From Trabulsiella guamensis ATCC 49490 (GTDB lineage: Bacteria > Pseudomonadota > Gammaproteobacteria > Enterobacterales > Enterobacteriaceae): a DNA stretch of 64,000 nt. Under the pieces are notes generated by a model. The model saw nothing but the letters and a program-made list of their open reading frames with translations. It had not been told where the DNA came from and made no database searches. Each line of letters begins with the position of its first letter. Positions within the stretch are counted from its first letter, which is position 1. The stretch spans positions 1 through 64,000 of the forward strand of contig NZ_JMTB01000105.1 of the NCBI RefSeq assembly GCF_000734965.1, written 5' to 3'. Below are positions 1 through 7,373 of the stretch, one piece after another. Made by a program: the position numbers and the translations under genes.

Positions 1-1
1 C

Positions 2-109
2 GTGAAGTACAGCGGCGAAAACAGCGCCCTGCAGCTTGACGCGTTCCACTGGAAGGAGGACGGCATCAGCGATAAGGGGATGATGCTGAATTATAAGAAG
101 ACGTTTTAA
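2..109 (+). CDS. C-terminal end of an unidentified protein (partial)
   Basis: This is an open frame entering from the left edge that ends with TAA at 107-109. About 35 residues are visible, alternating polar and hydrophobic positions and ending in -YKKTF. A terminal Phe is typical of outer-membrane beta-barrel proteins, so a porin-like protein is possible, but the fragment is too short to assign. A terminator-like hairpin follows at 157-193. Confidence 0.5.
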   Translation: MKYSGENSALQLDAFHWKEDGISDKGMMLNYKKTF

Positions 110-156
110 TGTAGTCATCCCGGTGGCAGGGAGCTTGCCGGGTAATTTCCTTTCTG

Positions 157-193
157 AACCGGGTACACCTTCGTGGGTGCCCGGTTTTTTTAT
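157..193 (+). terminator. Rho-independent terminator
   Basis: A GC-rich hairpin (ACCGGG...ACACC, TTCG-type loop, GGGTGCCCGGT) is followed by a run of seven T. It closes the gene entering from the left edge. Confidence 0.75.
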
Positions 194-206
194 TTGTGAT
201 CACAAA
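193..206. promoter_or_regulatory. Perfect palindrome TTTGTGATCACAAA
   Basis: This is a 14-bp perfect palindrome about 90 bp upstream of the GH1 gene. It contains TGTGA and TCACA with no spacer, whereas a CRP site needs a 6-bp spacer, so it is not a standard CRP box. It may be an operator for an unknown regulator. Confidence 0.3.
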
Positions 207-247
207 AAGTGCGCTTTTCATTTGCCTGAAAAGTATCCATGACTAAT

Positions 248-281
248 ATGACTAGTCATGAAATTTTAAATGACTAGTCAT
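248..281. promoter_or_regulatory. Twin palindromic operator of the GH1-gntR pair
   Basis: Two identical 12-bp palindromes, ATGACTAGTCAT, lie at 248-259 and 270-281. They are spaced 22 bp centre to centre (two helical turns) and sit within a larger inverted repeat that extends to AATATGACT...AGTCATATT. They end about 5 bp before the ribosome binding site of the GH1 gene. The likely binder is the GntR-family protein encoded at 1675-2391, acting as an autorepressor of the pair. That assignment is inferred. Confidence 0.65.
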
Positions 282-298
282 ATTAAGAGGTGCGAGAG

Positions 299-1672
299 AT
301 GAATCGACTGCCAGCCAATTTTTTGTGGGGAAACTCGGTATCCAGTATGCAGACAGAAGGCGCATGGAATGAGGGCGGGAAGGGGATGTCGGTGTATGAC
401 ATCCGCGAGCCGCGCGAATTTGCCTCCGACTGGAAAGTCGCTACCGATTCGTATCACCGCTACCCGGAAGATTTCGATCTGATGAAAGATCTGGGGATGA
501 ACTGTTATCGTTTTCAGATTGCCTGGAGCCGTGTCTGCCCGACGGGTGACGGCGATTTTAACGACGAAGGCATCGCCTTTTATGATCGCTTTATCAACGA
601 TCTCATTGCCCGTGGCATCGAGCCGATGATCTGCCTTTATCACTTCGACATGCCGCTGGCGCTGGCGGAAACCTACAACGGCTTTACCGACCGCCGGGTG
701 ATGGAGGCTTTTATTCGCTACGGTCAGAAGATGATCGACTGTTTTGGCGACCGCGTGAAATGGTGGCTGACCTTTAACGAACAAAACCTCTACCACATGC
801 CGGATGCATTCCTCATTTCCGGCTATATGCGTGGTGACCGGACGCTGCGCGAGCTGTATCAGATCCAGCATCATGTGATGATGGCACACGTGCATCTGAC
901 CCGTTATCTGCACGATAGCCAACCTGCGGCGTTGATGGGCGGTATGCTGGCGCATCAGCTGGTTTACCCGGCGACCTGCAAACCGCAGGATGTCTTTTGC
1001 GCACAACAGTACGACGAATTCACCAACCAGAATCTGCTGCGAGTATACGCCGGGGAAGGCTATAGCCCGGAAGTGCTGGCGGTGGTTGAACGCGAAGGGT
1101 TTACCGATATTTATCAGCCTGCTGATCTGGCGCTGCTCACCACCACGAAATGCGACTATCTGGCGTTCAGCTATTACGCCAGCCGCACCCTCGACAGCGA
1201 CGCGATCCCGGCGGGAACGGCAGTAAATAATTATCTCACTTATGGCATGAAAGATAACCCGTTCCTGAAAGCCACCGAGTGGAACTGGCAGATTGATCCG
1301 CTGGGTTTTCGTACCATCATCACCCGTTATTACAACGACTGGCGTCTGCCGGTATTCCCGATTGAAAACGGTATTGGCGTGATTGAAGCCTGGGATGGCG
1401 TAAACCCGATCGAAGATGATTACCGTATTGATTATCACCGCGACCATATCAATGCCATGAAAGCGGCGATTTTTGAGGACGGCGCTGAGGTCATTGGTTA
1501 TCTTGGCTGGGGGCTGATTGATATCCTCAGTTCTCAGGGCGATATGCGCAAACGCTACGGCGTGGTGTATGTGAATCGCGATAATCATGATCTTAAAGAC
1601 CTCAAACGCGTGCCGAAGAAAAGCTATGCGTGGCTGAAACAGGCCATTCACAGCAACGGCGAAGAGATGTAA
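299..1672 (+). CDS. Glycoside hydrolase family 1, probable 6-phospho-beta-glycosidase
   Basis: This 457-aa protein has the GH1 TIM-barrel pattern. The N-terminal FLWGNSVSSMQTEG matches the usual FxWGxAxxAxQxEG. The acid/base Glu lies in TFNEQN (E161) and the nucleophile Glu in PIENGIG (E356). Near the C-terminus, the SSQGDMRKRYG stretch resembles the phosphate-binding S/K/Y motif of 6-phospho-beta-glucosidases such as BglA, so a phosphorylated cytoplasmic beta-glycoside is the likely substrate. No PTS permease is encoded beside it, so the sugar transporter must be elsewhere. The ATG at 299 is preferred over a GTG at 290 because AAGAGG ends at 290. The gntR gene follows 2 bp downstream, so the two form an operon. 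Confidence 0.85.
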   Translation: MNRLPANFLWGNSVSSMQTEGAWNEGGKGMSVYDIREPREFASDWKVATDSYHRYPEDFDLMKDLGMNCYRFQIAWSRVCPTGDGDFNDEGIAFYDRFINDLIARGIEPMICLYHFDMPLALAETYNGFTDRRVMEAFIRYGQKMIDCFGDRVKWWLTFNEQNLYHMPDAFLISGYMRGDRTLRELYQIQHHVMMAHVHLTRYLHDSQPAALMGGMLAHQLVYPATCKPQDVFCAQQYDEFTNQNLLRVYAGEGYSPEVLAVVEREGFTDIYQPADLALLTTTKCDYLAFSYYASRTLDSDAIPAGTAVNNYLTYGMKDNPFLKATEWNWQIDPLGFRTIITRYYNDWRLPVFPIENGIGVIEAWDGVNPIEDDYRIDYHRDHINAMKAAIFEDGAEVIGYLGWGLIDILSSQGDMRKRYGVVYVNRDNHDLKDLKRVPKKSYAWLKQAIHSNGEEM

Positions 1673-1674
1673 CG

Positions 1675-2391
1675 ATGACCGCCAGATACCTCGCCATCGC
1701 GCGGGAAATTAAACAGCGCATTGACAGCCAGCAGTATGCGGCGAATGCGCCACTGCCTGACCAGCACGCGCTGGCGGCGGAGTTTAACACCAGCCGGATG
1801 ACCATCCAGCAGGCGATGCGCCAGCTGATTGTCGAAGGGCTGATCTATACCCGCCAGGGGCAGGGAACGTTTATCCGCAAAAATTACAATCAGCTTTCTC
1901 AGTGGGAGCTGGCAGGGAGCGACTACTTTGGCGCGACCAAAACCTGGGAACATGTCGGCCCGGTGGAAAGTCAGGTGCTCCGCTTTGAACTGCGTTTCCC
2001 CAGTGAAAACGAGCAGAGTTCGCTGCTGATTAACGCCGACGCGCCAGTGTACGACTTTGCCCGCCTGCGGTTACTGAAGGGGGAACCGGTATCGCTCGAT
2101 GAAACCGTTATGCCGGTGTCACTGGTACCGGGTCTGAATAAATCGCATCTGGAAAGTTCGGTTTTTCGCTACATCCAGGAGACGTTAGGGCTGAAGCTGA
2201 TGGGCTCCCGGCGCGTTGTGCGGGCGCTCAAACCTGATGAACTGGATCGGCAGTATCTGCATTGCGACATGACCGATCCGGTGCTGGAAGTGGAACAGGT
2301 TATCTATCTTGAGGACGGTACGCCGCTGGAGTATGCCCGGTGCCATTATCGCTACGACCACGGCGCCATGGTTATCGTGAATAACGGATAA
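1675..2391 (+). CDS. GntR-family (HutC/UTRA-type) transcriptional regulator
   Basis: This 238-aa protein has an N-terminal winged helix-turn-helix (residues about 10-75, including LAAEFNTSRMTIQQAMRQL and the wing TRQGQGTFI). A C-terminal UTRA-type effector domain (about 90-238) follows. Regulators of this class bind sugar or sugar-phosphate ligands and control neighbouring catabolic genes. It is co-transcribed with the GH1 hydrolase, with a 2-bp gap. The ATG at 1675 gives the normal family length. The twin ATGACTAGTCAT palindromes upstream of the GH1 gene are its probable operators. The effector, perhaps a 6-phospho-beta-glucoside, is inferred from context only. Confidence 0.85.
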   Translation: MTARYLAIAREIKQRIDSQQYAANAPLPDQHALAAEFNTSRMTIQQAMRQLIVEGLIYTRQGQGTFIRKNYNQLSQWELAGSDYFGATKTWEHVGPVESQVLRFELRFPSENEQSSLLINADAPVYDFARLRLLKGEPVSLDETVMPVSLVPGLNKSHLESSVFRYIQETLGLKLMGSRRVVRALKPDELDRQYLHCDMTDPVLEVEQVIYLEDGTPLEYARCHYRYDHGAMVIVNNG

Positions 2392-2401
2392 AGGGATTTT
2401 A

Positions 2402-2437
2402 ATGCTAACATATATGGATTAACATATGTGTTAGCAT
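2402..2437. promoter_or_regulatory. ArsR operator/promoter region
   Basis: A perfect 9-bp inverted repeat (ATGCTAACA at 2402-2410, TGTTAGCAT at 2429-2437) with an AT-rich 18-bp core lies 19 bp upstream of the arsR start codon. ArsR proteins bind imperfect inverted repeats over the -35 region of their own promoter, so this is the likely autoregulatory site. Confidence 0.6.
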
Positions 2438-2456
2438 AAATGCATTGAGGCTAAAA

Positions 2457-2777
2457 ATGCTCCATCCCGTTCAGCTTTTCAAAATTCTCTCCGACGAAAC
2501 GCGCCTTGCGATCGTCATGCTGCTGAAGGAGTCCGGTGAGCTGTGTGTTTGTGAACTCTGCGCCGCGACTTCAGAATCTCAACCCAAAATTTCCCGCCAT
2601 ATGGCGCTCCTGCGCGAGTCAGGCCTGGTGCTTGATCGTCGGGCTGGCAAGTGGGTTTACTACCGACTTTCTCCGCATATACCCGCCTGGGCGGCCGACA
2701 TCATTGCCACCTCCTGGCAATGTCTGCGCCCGGAAATCCGTGCATGGCTGAAAAAGAACGTTTCATCTGTGTGCTGA
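2457..2777 (+). CDS. arsR: ArsR, arsenite-responsive repressor
   Basis: This 106-aa SmtB/ArsR winged-helix repressor carries the metalloid-sensing ELCVCELC motif in the DNA-recognition helix (the two Cys of CVC). The recognition segment SQPKISRHMALLRESGLV and the wing GKWVYYRLSPHIPAW follow. In the family, As(III) or Sb(III) binding to these Cys releases the DNA. The ATG at 2457 matches the start of known ArsR proteins and has GAGG 7 bp upstream. A TTG at 2445 is an alternative. It heads an arsRBC-type operon in which arsB is broken. Confidence 0.9.
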   Translation: MLHPVQLFKILSDETRLAIVMLLKESGELCVCELCAATSESQPKISRHMALLRESGLVLDRRAGKWVYYRLSPHIPAWAADIIATSWQCLRPEIRAWLKKNVSSVC

Positions 2778-2822
2778 GAAGCACAATGACATATTCAAAA
2801 TTACATATATAAGGAACCTGAA

Positions 2823-3973
2823 ATGTTGTTGGCGGGCGGGATTTTTGTACTGACACTAATTTTTGTTATCTGTCAGCCGAAGGGACTGAGTATTGGCTGG
2901 AGCGCAAGCGCAGGCGCAATTCTGGCACTGCTCAGTGGTGCGATACATATTAGCGATGTCCCGGAGGTATGGCATATCGTCTGGAATGCTACCGCGACAT
3001 TTATTGCGGTGATCATCATCAGCCTTCTGCTGGATGAGTCTGGCTTTTTTGAGTGGGCGGCGCTGCATGTTTCCCGTTGGGGAAACGGGCGAGGGCGTTT
3101 GTTATGGCTGCCGGATTTATCGCTGATACCGCCAGCCTGCCGCTGATCGTATCGAATCTGGTGAATATCGTCTCGGCAGATTTCTTTCGGTTGGGATTCT
3201 CCGAATATGCATCGGTGATGGTGCCGGTGGATATTGCCGCTATCATCACCACGCTGGTAATGTTGCATCTGTTCTTTCGTAAAGATATTCCTCCCGTCTA
3301 TGAATTGGCTCGCCTGAAAACGCCGGCAAAAGCGATTAAAGATCCAGTAACCTTCATAACTGGCTGGATAGTGTTACTCGTTCTGTTGATTGGATTTTTT
3401 GTTCTGGAGCCACTTGGCATTCCGGTCAGCGCGATTGCGGCGACGGGTGCTGTCATTTTGTTGGCAGTCGCGAAGCGAGGTCATACGATTAACACTGGCA
3501 AAGTGTTGCGTGGCGCGCCCTGGCAGATCGTCATTTTCTCACTCGGAATGTATCTGGTGGTCTATGGATTGCGTAACGCCGGGCTAACAGAATACATTTC
3601 CAGTGTATTGAACGTACTCGCGGATAATGGACTATGGTCGGCAACGCTTGGCACTGGCTTTCTTACCGCGTTCTTATCATCCATCATGAATAATATGCCT
3701 ACCGTGCTGGTTGGTGCGCTGTCGATTGAGGGGAGTACCGCATCAGGCGTGATCAGAGAAGCGATGATTTACGCCAATGTCATCGGTTGCGATCTGAGGC
3801 CGAAAATTACCCCCATCGGCAGCCTGGCGACGCTGCTCTGGCTGCATGTACTTTCACAGAAAAACATAACGATCACCTGGGGCTATTACTTCCGTATTGG
3901 GATTGTCATGACCCTGCCAGTGCTATTAGTCACCCTGGCCGCGCTGGCGCTACGTCTCTCTTTCACTTTGTAA
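2823..3973 (+). pseudogene. arsB: arsB, arsenite efflux pump, inactivated by an internal deletion
   Basis: Two overlapping frames carry the two parts of an ArsB membrane transporter. The N-terminal part is read from 2823 and is correct to about codon 92 (WGNGRGR), after which it runs into a wrong frame and stops at 3146. The rest is in another frame from [15 protein letters not shown] to the normal C-terminus (ALRLSFTL) at 3973. Compared with the usual 429-aa ArsB, the 46-residue block between these points is missing. The remaining 1151 nt plus 139 nt equals exactly 430 codons, so a 139-bp out-of-frame deletion fits. The junction is the 10-mer CGTTTGTTAT at 3096-3105. A Gly-to-Arg change ([11 protein letters not shown]) in a conserved segment may be further decay. 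Functional efflux is unlikely. Confidence 0.9.
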
Positions 3974-3985
3974 CGAGATACTGCT

Positions 3986-4411
3986 ATGAGCAACATCACT
4001 ATTTATCACAACCCGGCCTGTGGTACCTCGCGTAATACGCTGGAGATGATCCGCAACAGCGGTACCGAACCGACCATTATCTATTACCTTGAAACGCCGC
4101 CATCGCGTGATGAACTGATAAAACGCATTATCGATATGGGGATATCGGTGCGCGCGCTGCTGCGTAAAAACGTTGAGCCCTATGAAACGCTGGGGCTGGC
4201 GGAAGACAAGTTTAGCGACGATCAACTCATCGATTTTATGCTGGAATATCCGATTCTGATTAACCGCCCCATCGTTGTCACGCCGCTGGGGACGCGGCTT
4301 TGTCGCCCGTCAGAAGTTGTTCTGGATATTCTCCCGGATGCACAAAAAGGGGCGTTTACCAAGGAAGATGGCGAGAAAGTCGTTGATGATGAAGGCAAGC
4401 GGCTGAAATAA
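3986..4411 (+). CDS. arsC: ArsC, glutaredoxin-dependent arsenate reductase
   Basis: This 141-aa protein is full length for the plasmid R773/E. coli ArsC type. The N-terminal HNPACGTSRNTLEMI carries the catalytic Cys12, and the arginine-bearing substrate region INRPIVVTPLGTRLCRPSE is intact. It reduces As(V) to As(III) in the cytoplasm using glutaredoxin and glutathione. It follows the arsB pseudogene by 12 bp. Because the pump is broken, reduction here is not coupled to efflux by this operon unless another ArsB or Acr3 exists elsewhere. Confidence 0.93.
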   Translation: MSNITIYHNPACGTSRNTLEMIRNSGTEPTIIYYLETPPSRDELIKRIIDMGISVRALLRKNVEPYETLGLAEDKFSDDQLIDFMLEYPILINRPIVVTPLGTRLCRPSEVVLDILPDAQKGAFTKEDGEKVVDDEGKRLK

Positions 4412-4448
4412 ACTGACAGAGGCTAAATGCTTTATAAACCACAGATAT

Positions 4449-4486
4449 AAAAAAACCGCACGCGGGAAGACCGGGTGCGGTTTTTT
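4449..4486. terminator. Bidirectional terminator between arsC and ldtB
   Basis: An A-run, AACCGCAC stem, short loop, GTGCGGTT stem and T-run lie between the convergent arsC and ldtB genes. The layout is symmetrical, so it can end transcription from both sides. Confidence 0.85.
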
Positions 4487-4496
4487 CCGTGTTGGC

Positions 4497-5417
4497 TTAG
4501 TTCAGACGAACCGGCATCCCTGAGCGCGCCTGAATCGACTGATTCAGGACGTTCTGATCAACGTCAGACTGACCCGTCACCTGCTGTACCGATTTGTTCA
4601 GCGTGATCGGCACAATTTCGCCGTCTTCGAACTGGGCTTCGGTGGTGGACAGTGGGTTGTGAACTTCGATGTAACGGCTGCCATCCGGTTCGGTGGTGGC
4701 TTTTACCGGCTCATCAATAAACTGAACACGGGTGCCGACCGGCACGTTCTGGAACAGGAACTTGATGTCGTCATTACGCAGACGTACGCAGCCGTGGCTC
4801 ACGCGCAGACCGATACCAAAGTTGGCGTTGGTACCGTGAATGGCATAAAGACGTCCGATGTACAGCGCGTACAGGCCCATCGGGTTATCCGGGCCGGCAG
4901 GAACTACGGCAGGCAGTGGCTCACCGGCAGCGCGGTATTCTGCGTGCATCTTCGCGGTTGGGGTCCAGGTCGGGCCCGCTTTCTTACGCTCTACCTTGGT
5001 GGTCCAGTTGATTGGTGTGTCTTTGCCTAACTGGCCGATACCAATCGGCAGCACAATCACGGTGTTAGTGCCTTTCGGGTAGTAATACAGACGCATTTCG
5101 GCGCTGTTGATCACGATACCTTCGTGCACCGTGTCCGGCAGGATCAACTGCTGCGGAATGTTCAGCACCGTGCCGCCTTTTGGCAGGAAGGTGTCAACGC
5201 CCGGGTTGGCTTCCAGCATGTTGGACAGGCCCATCTGGTACTCCGCCGCGAAGTACTCCAGCGGCTGGGTGTTGCCTTCCGGCACCGTGATGACCTGGTT
5301 TTGACCTACCAGACGGCTGCCGTCGGTGGGAAGGGGATACGTCACAGCGGACGCAGTATTACAAAAGCCTACAACGGCCAGAGCAGCCGCAAAAACTGTC
5401 GATAATTTCATATTCAT
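4497..5417 (-). CDS. ldtB: LdtB (YbiS), L,D-transpeptidase attaching Braun lipoprotein to peptidoglycan
   Basis: This 306-aa periplasmic enzyme starts with the signal peptide [18 protein letters not shown]...ASA, followed by a LysM-like segment ([21 protein letters not shown]) and a YkuD catalytic domain. The signature [20 protein letters not shown] contains the catalytic Cys in SHGCVR. It cross-links the C-terminal Lys of Lpp to meso-DAP of peptidoglycan. The ATG at 5417 matches the known E. coli start; an upstream in-frame extension is non-coding. It is transcribed divergently from ybiT and converges on arsC. Confidence 0.95.
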   Translation of the reverse strand: MNMKLSTVFAAALAVVGFCNTASAVTYPLPTDGSRLVGQNQVITVPEGNTQPLEYFAAEYQMGLSNMLEANPGVDTFLPKGGTVLNIPQQLILPDTVHEGIVINSAEMRLYYYPKGTNTVIVLPIGIGQLGKDTPINWTTKVERKKAGPTWTPTAKMHAEYRAAGEPLPAVVPAGPDNPMGLYALYIGRLYAIHGTNANFGIGLRVSHGCVRLRNDDIKFLFQNVPVGTRVQFIDEPVKATTEPDGSRYIEVHNPLSTTEAQFEDGEIVPITLNKSVQQVTGQSDVDQNVLNQSIQARSGMPVRLN

Positions 5418-5686
5418 GTTGTGCGAAATAATTTGCCACACTGGCGTTGTTGGAGAATTAAGACCTCAGATGGGAGCGCATTATATGTGCATTCCCGCAA
5501 ACAGGGAATTCAGATGTGTACGAAATCAGTATTTTTCATCCTGATTGCTACTGTAGCCGTTGTTGTAAAGGCTGGCGACAAATTCGGAACAATGGAAACG
5601 GCAGACAATGAAAATCGCCGTAACCGTGAAAAAAAGGCCAGACAGTGGCATAATAAGCGGTTTGTCACATCTTTCAGGATATCTCC

Positions 5687-7282
5687 GTGTTAGTCACCAG
5701 CAACGTCACTATGCAGTTTGGCAGTAAGCCGCTGTTCGAAAATATCTCCGTCAAATTTGGCGGCGGCAACCGTTACGGCCTGATTGGCGCCAACGGTAGC
5801 GGTAAATCCACCTTTATGAAAATACTCGGCGGCGATTTAGAACCGACGCTGGGCAATGTGTCGCTCGATCCTGACGAGCGCATCGGTAAACTGCGTCAGG
5901 ATCAGTTCGCCTTCGAAAACTTTACCGTGCTCGATACGGTGATCATGGGCCACGCGGAACTGTGGGAGGTAAAACAGGAGCGCGACCGCATTTACGGCCT
6001 CGCTGAAATGAGCGAAGAAGACGGCTACAAAGTCGCTGATCTGGAAGTGAAATACGGTGAAATGGACGGCTATTCCGCTGAATCCCGCGCCGGTGAACTG
6101 TTGCTGGGCGTGGGCATTCCTGTTGAGCAACATTACGGGCCGATGAGCGAAGTGGCGCCAGGCTGGAAGCTGCGTGTGCTGCTGGCGCAGGCGCTGTTTG
6201 CCGATCCGGATATCCTGTTGCTCGACGAACCAACCAACAACCTGGATATCGACACCATTCGCTGGCTGGAGCAGGTGCTGAACGAGCGCGACAGCACCAT
6301 GATCATCATTTCGCATGACCGTCACTTCCTGAACATGGTCTGCACCCATATGGCGGATCTCGACTACGGCGAACTGCGGGTGTATCCGGGTAACTATGAC
6401 GAATATATGACGGCGGCCACCCAGGCGCGCGAACGCCTGCTGGCCGACAACGCCAAGAAAAAGGCGCAGATTGCCGAGCTGCAGTCGTTTGTCAGCCGCT
6501 TTAGCGCCAACGCTTCAAAATCCCGCCAGGCGACCTCCCGTGCACGGCAGATTGACAAAATCAAGCTGGATGAGGTTAAAGCTTCCAGCCGCCAGAACCC
6601 GTTCATCCGTTTTGAGCAGGACAAAAAATTGTTCCGCAACGCGCTGGAAGTGGAGGCGCTCAGCAAAGGTTTTGATAACGGCCCGCTGTTTAAAAACTTC
6701 AACCTGCTGCTGGAAGTGGGCGAGAAGATTGCGATCCTCGGCGCTAACGGCGTGGGTAAATCCACCATGCTGAAAACGCTGGTCGGTGAGCTGCCCCCGG
6801 ACAACGGCACCGTGAAGTGGTCTGAGAATGCGCAGGTTGGCTATTACGCGCAGGACCATGAATACGAGTTCGAAAATGACCTGACGGTGTTTGACTGGAT
6901 GAGCCAGTGGAAACAGGAAGGTGATGATGAGCAGGCGGTACGCAGCATTCTGGGGCGTCTGCTGTTCAGCCAGGACGACATCAAAAAACCGGCAAAAGTG
7001 CTCTCCGGCGGTGAGAAAGGCCGCATGCTGTTCGGTAAGCTGATGATGCAAAAACCGAACATCCTGGTCATGGACGAACCGACCAACCACCTGGATATGG
7101 AATCGATTGAATCGCTGAACATGGCGCTGGAGCTCTACCAGGGCACGCTGATCTTCGTTTCACACGACCGTGAGTTCGTCTCCTCACTGGCGACCCGGGT
7201 GATTGAGATTACGCCAGAGCGCGTGGTGGATTTCAGCGGGAATTACGAAGATTATCTGCGCAGTAAAGGGATCGACGGGTAA
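5687..7282 (+). CDS. ybiT: YbiT, ABC-F family ATPase
   Basis: This 531-aa soluble protein has two ABC nucleotide-binding domains and no membrane segments. Walker A motifs are GANGSGKST and GANGVGKST. Walker B motifs are [10 protein letters not shown] and [11 protein letters not shown] charged linker (about residues 240-310) joins them. ABC-F proteins of this type act on ribosomes rather than in transport. YbiT is a non-essential ABC-F paralogue in E. coli. Translation starts with GTG at 5687. The 5418-5686 gap to ldtB holds the divergent promoters, but I could not assign individual elements. Confidence 0.95.
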   Translation: MLVTSNVTMQFGSKPLFENISVKFGGGNRYGLIGANGSGKSTFMKILGGDLEPTLGNVSLDPDERIGKLRQDQFAFENFTVLDTVIMGHAELWEVKQERDRIYGLAEMSEEDGYKVADLEVKYGEMDGYSAESRAGELLLGVGIPVEQHYGPMSEVAPGWKLRVLLAQALFADPDILLLDEPTNNLDIDTIRWLEQVLNERDSTMIIISHDRHFLNMVCTHMADLDYGELRVYPGNYDEYMTAATQARERLLADNAKKKAQIAELQSFVSRFSANASKSRQATSRARQIDKIKLDEVKASSRQNPFIRFEQDKKLFRNALEVEALSKGFDNGPLFKNFNLLLEVGEKIAILGANGVGKSTMLKTLVGELPPDNGTVKWSENAQVGYYAQDHEYEFENDLTVFDWMSQWKQEGDDEQAVRSILGRLLFSQDDIKKPAKVLSGGEKGRMLFGKLMMQKPNILVMDEPTNHLDMESIESLNMALELYQGTLIFVSHDREFVSSLATRVIEITPERVVDFSGNYEDYLRSKGIDG

Positions 7283-7289
7283 AAACAAA

Positions 7290-7363
7290 GCCCGGTGGCG
7301 CTACGCTTACCGGGCCTACGGTTCGGATGTTGTAGGCCGGGTCAGGCGTAGCCGCCACCCGGC
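7290..7363. repeat. BIME (paired REP sequences)
   Basis: Two inverted REP units (GCCCGGTGGCGCTACGCTTA and the opposing GTAGGCCGGGTCAGGCGTAG) lie head to head between convergent genes. This is typical of enterobacterial intergenic REP/BIME elements, which stabilise mRNA 3' ends or bind gyrase and IHF. Confidence 0.85.
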
Positions 7364-7373
7364 AATCAATGAC

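Noticed and set aside
193-206. Possible CRP site TGTGATCACA
   Set aside because: The two half-sites have no 6-bp spacer, so it does not fit CRP binding.
278-1651. Long minus-strand open frame opposite the GH1 gene
   Set aside because: It is the antisense shadow of a gene with intact catalytic motifs. The composition is that of a codon-bias artefact.
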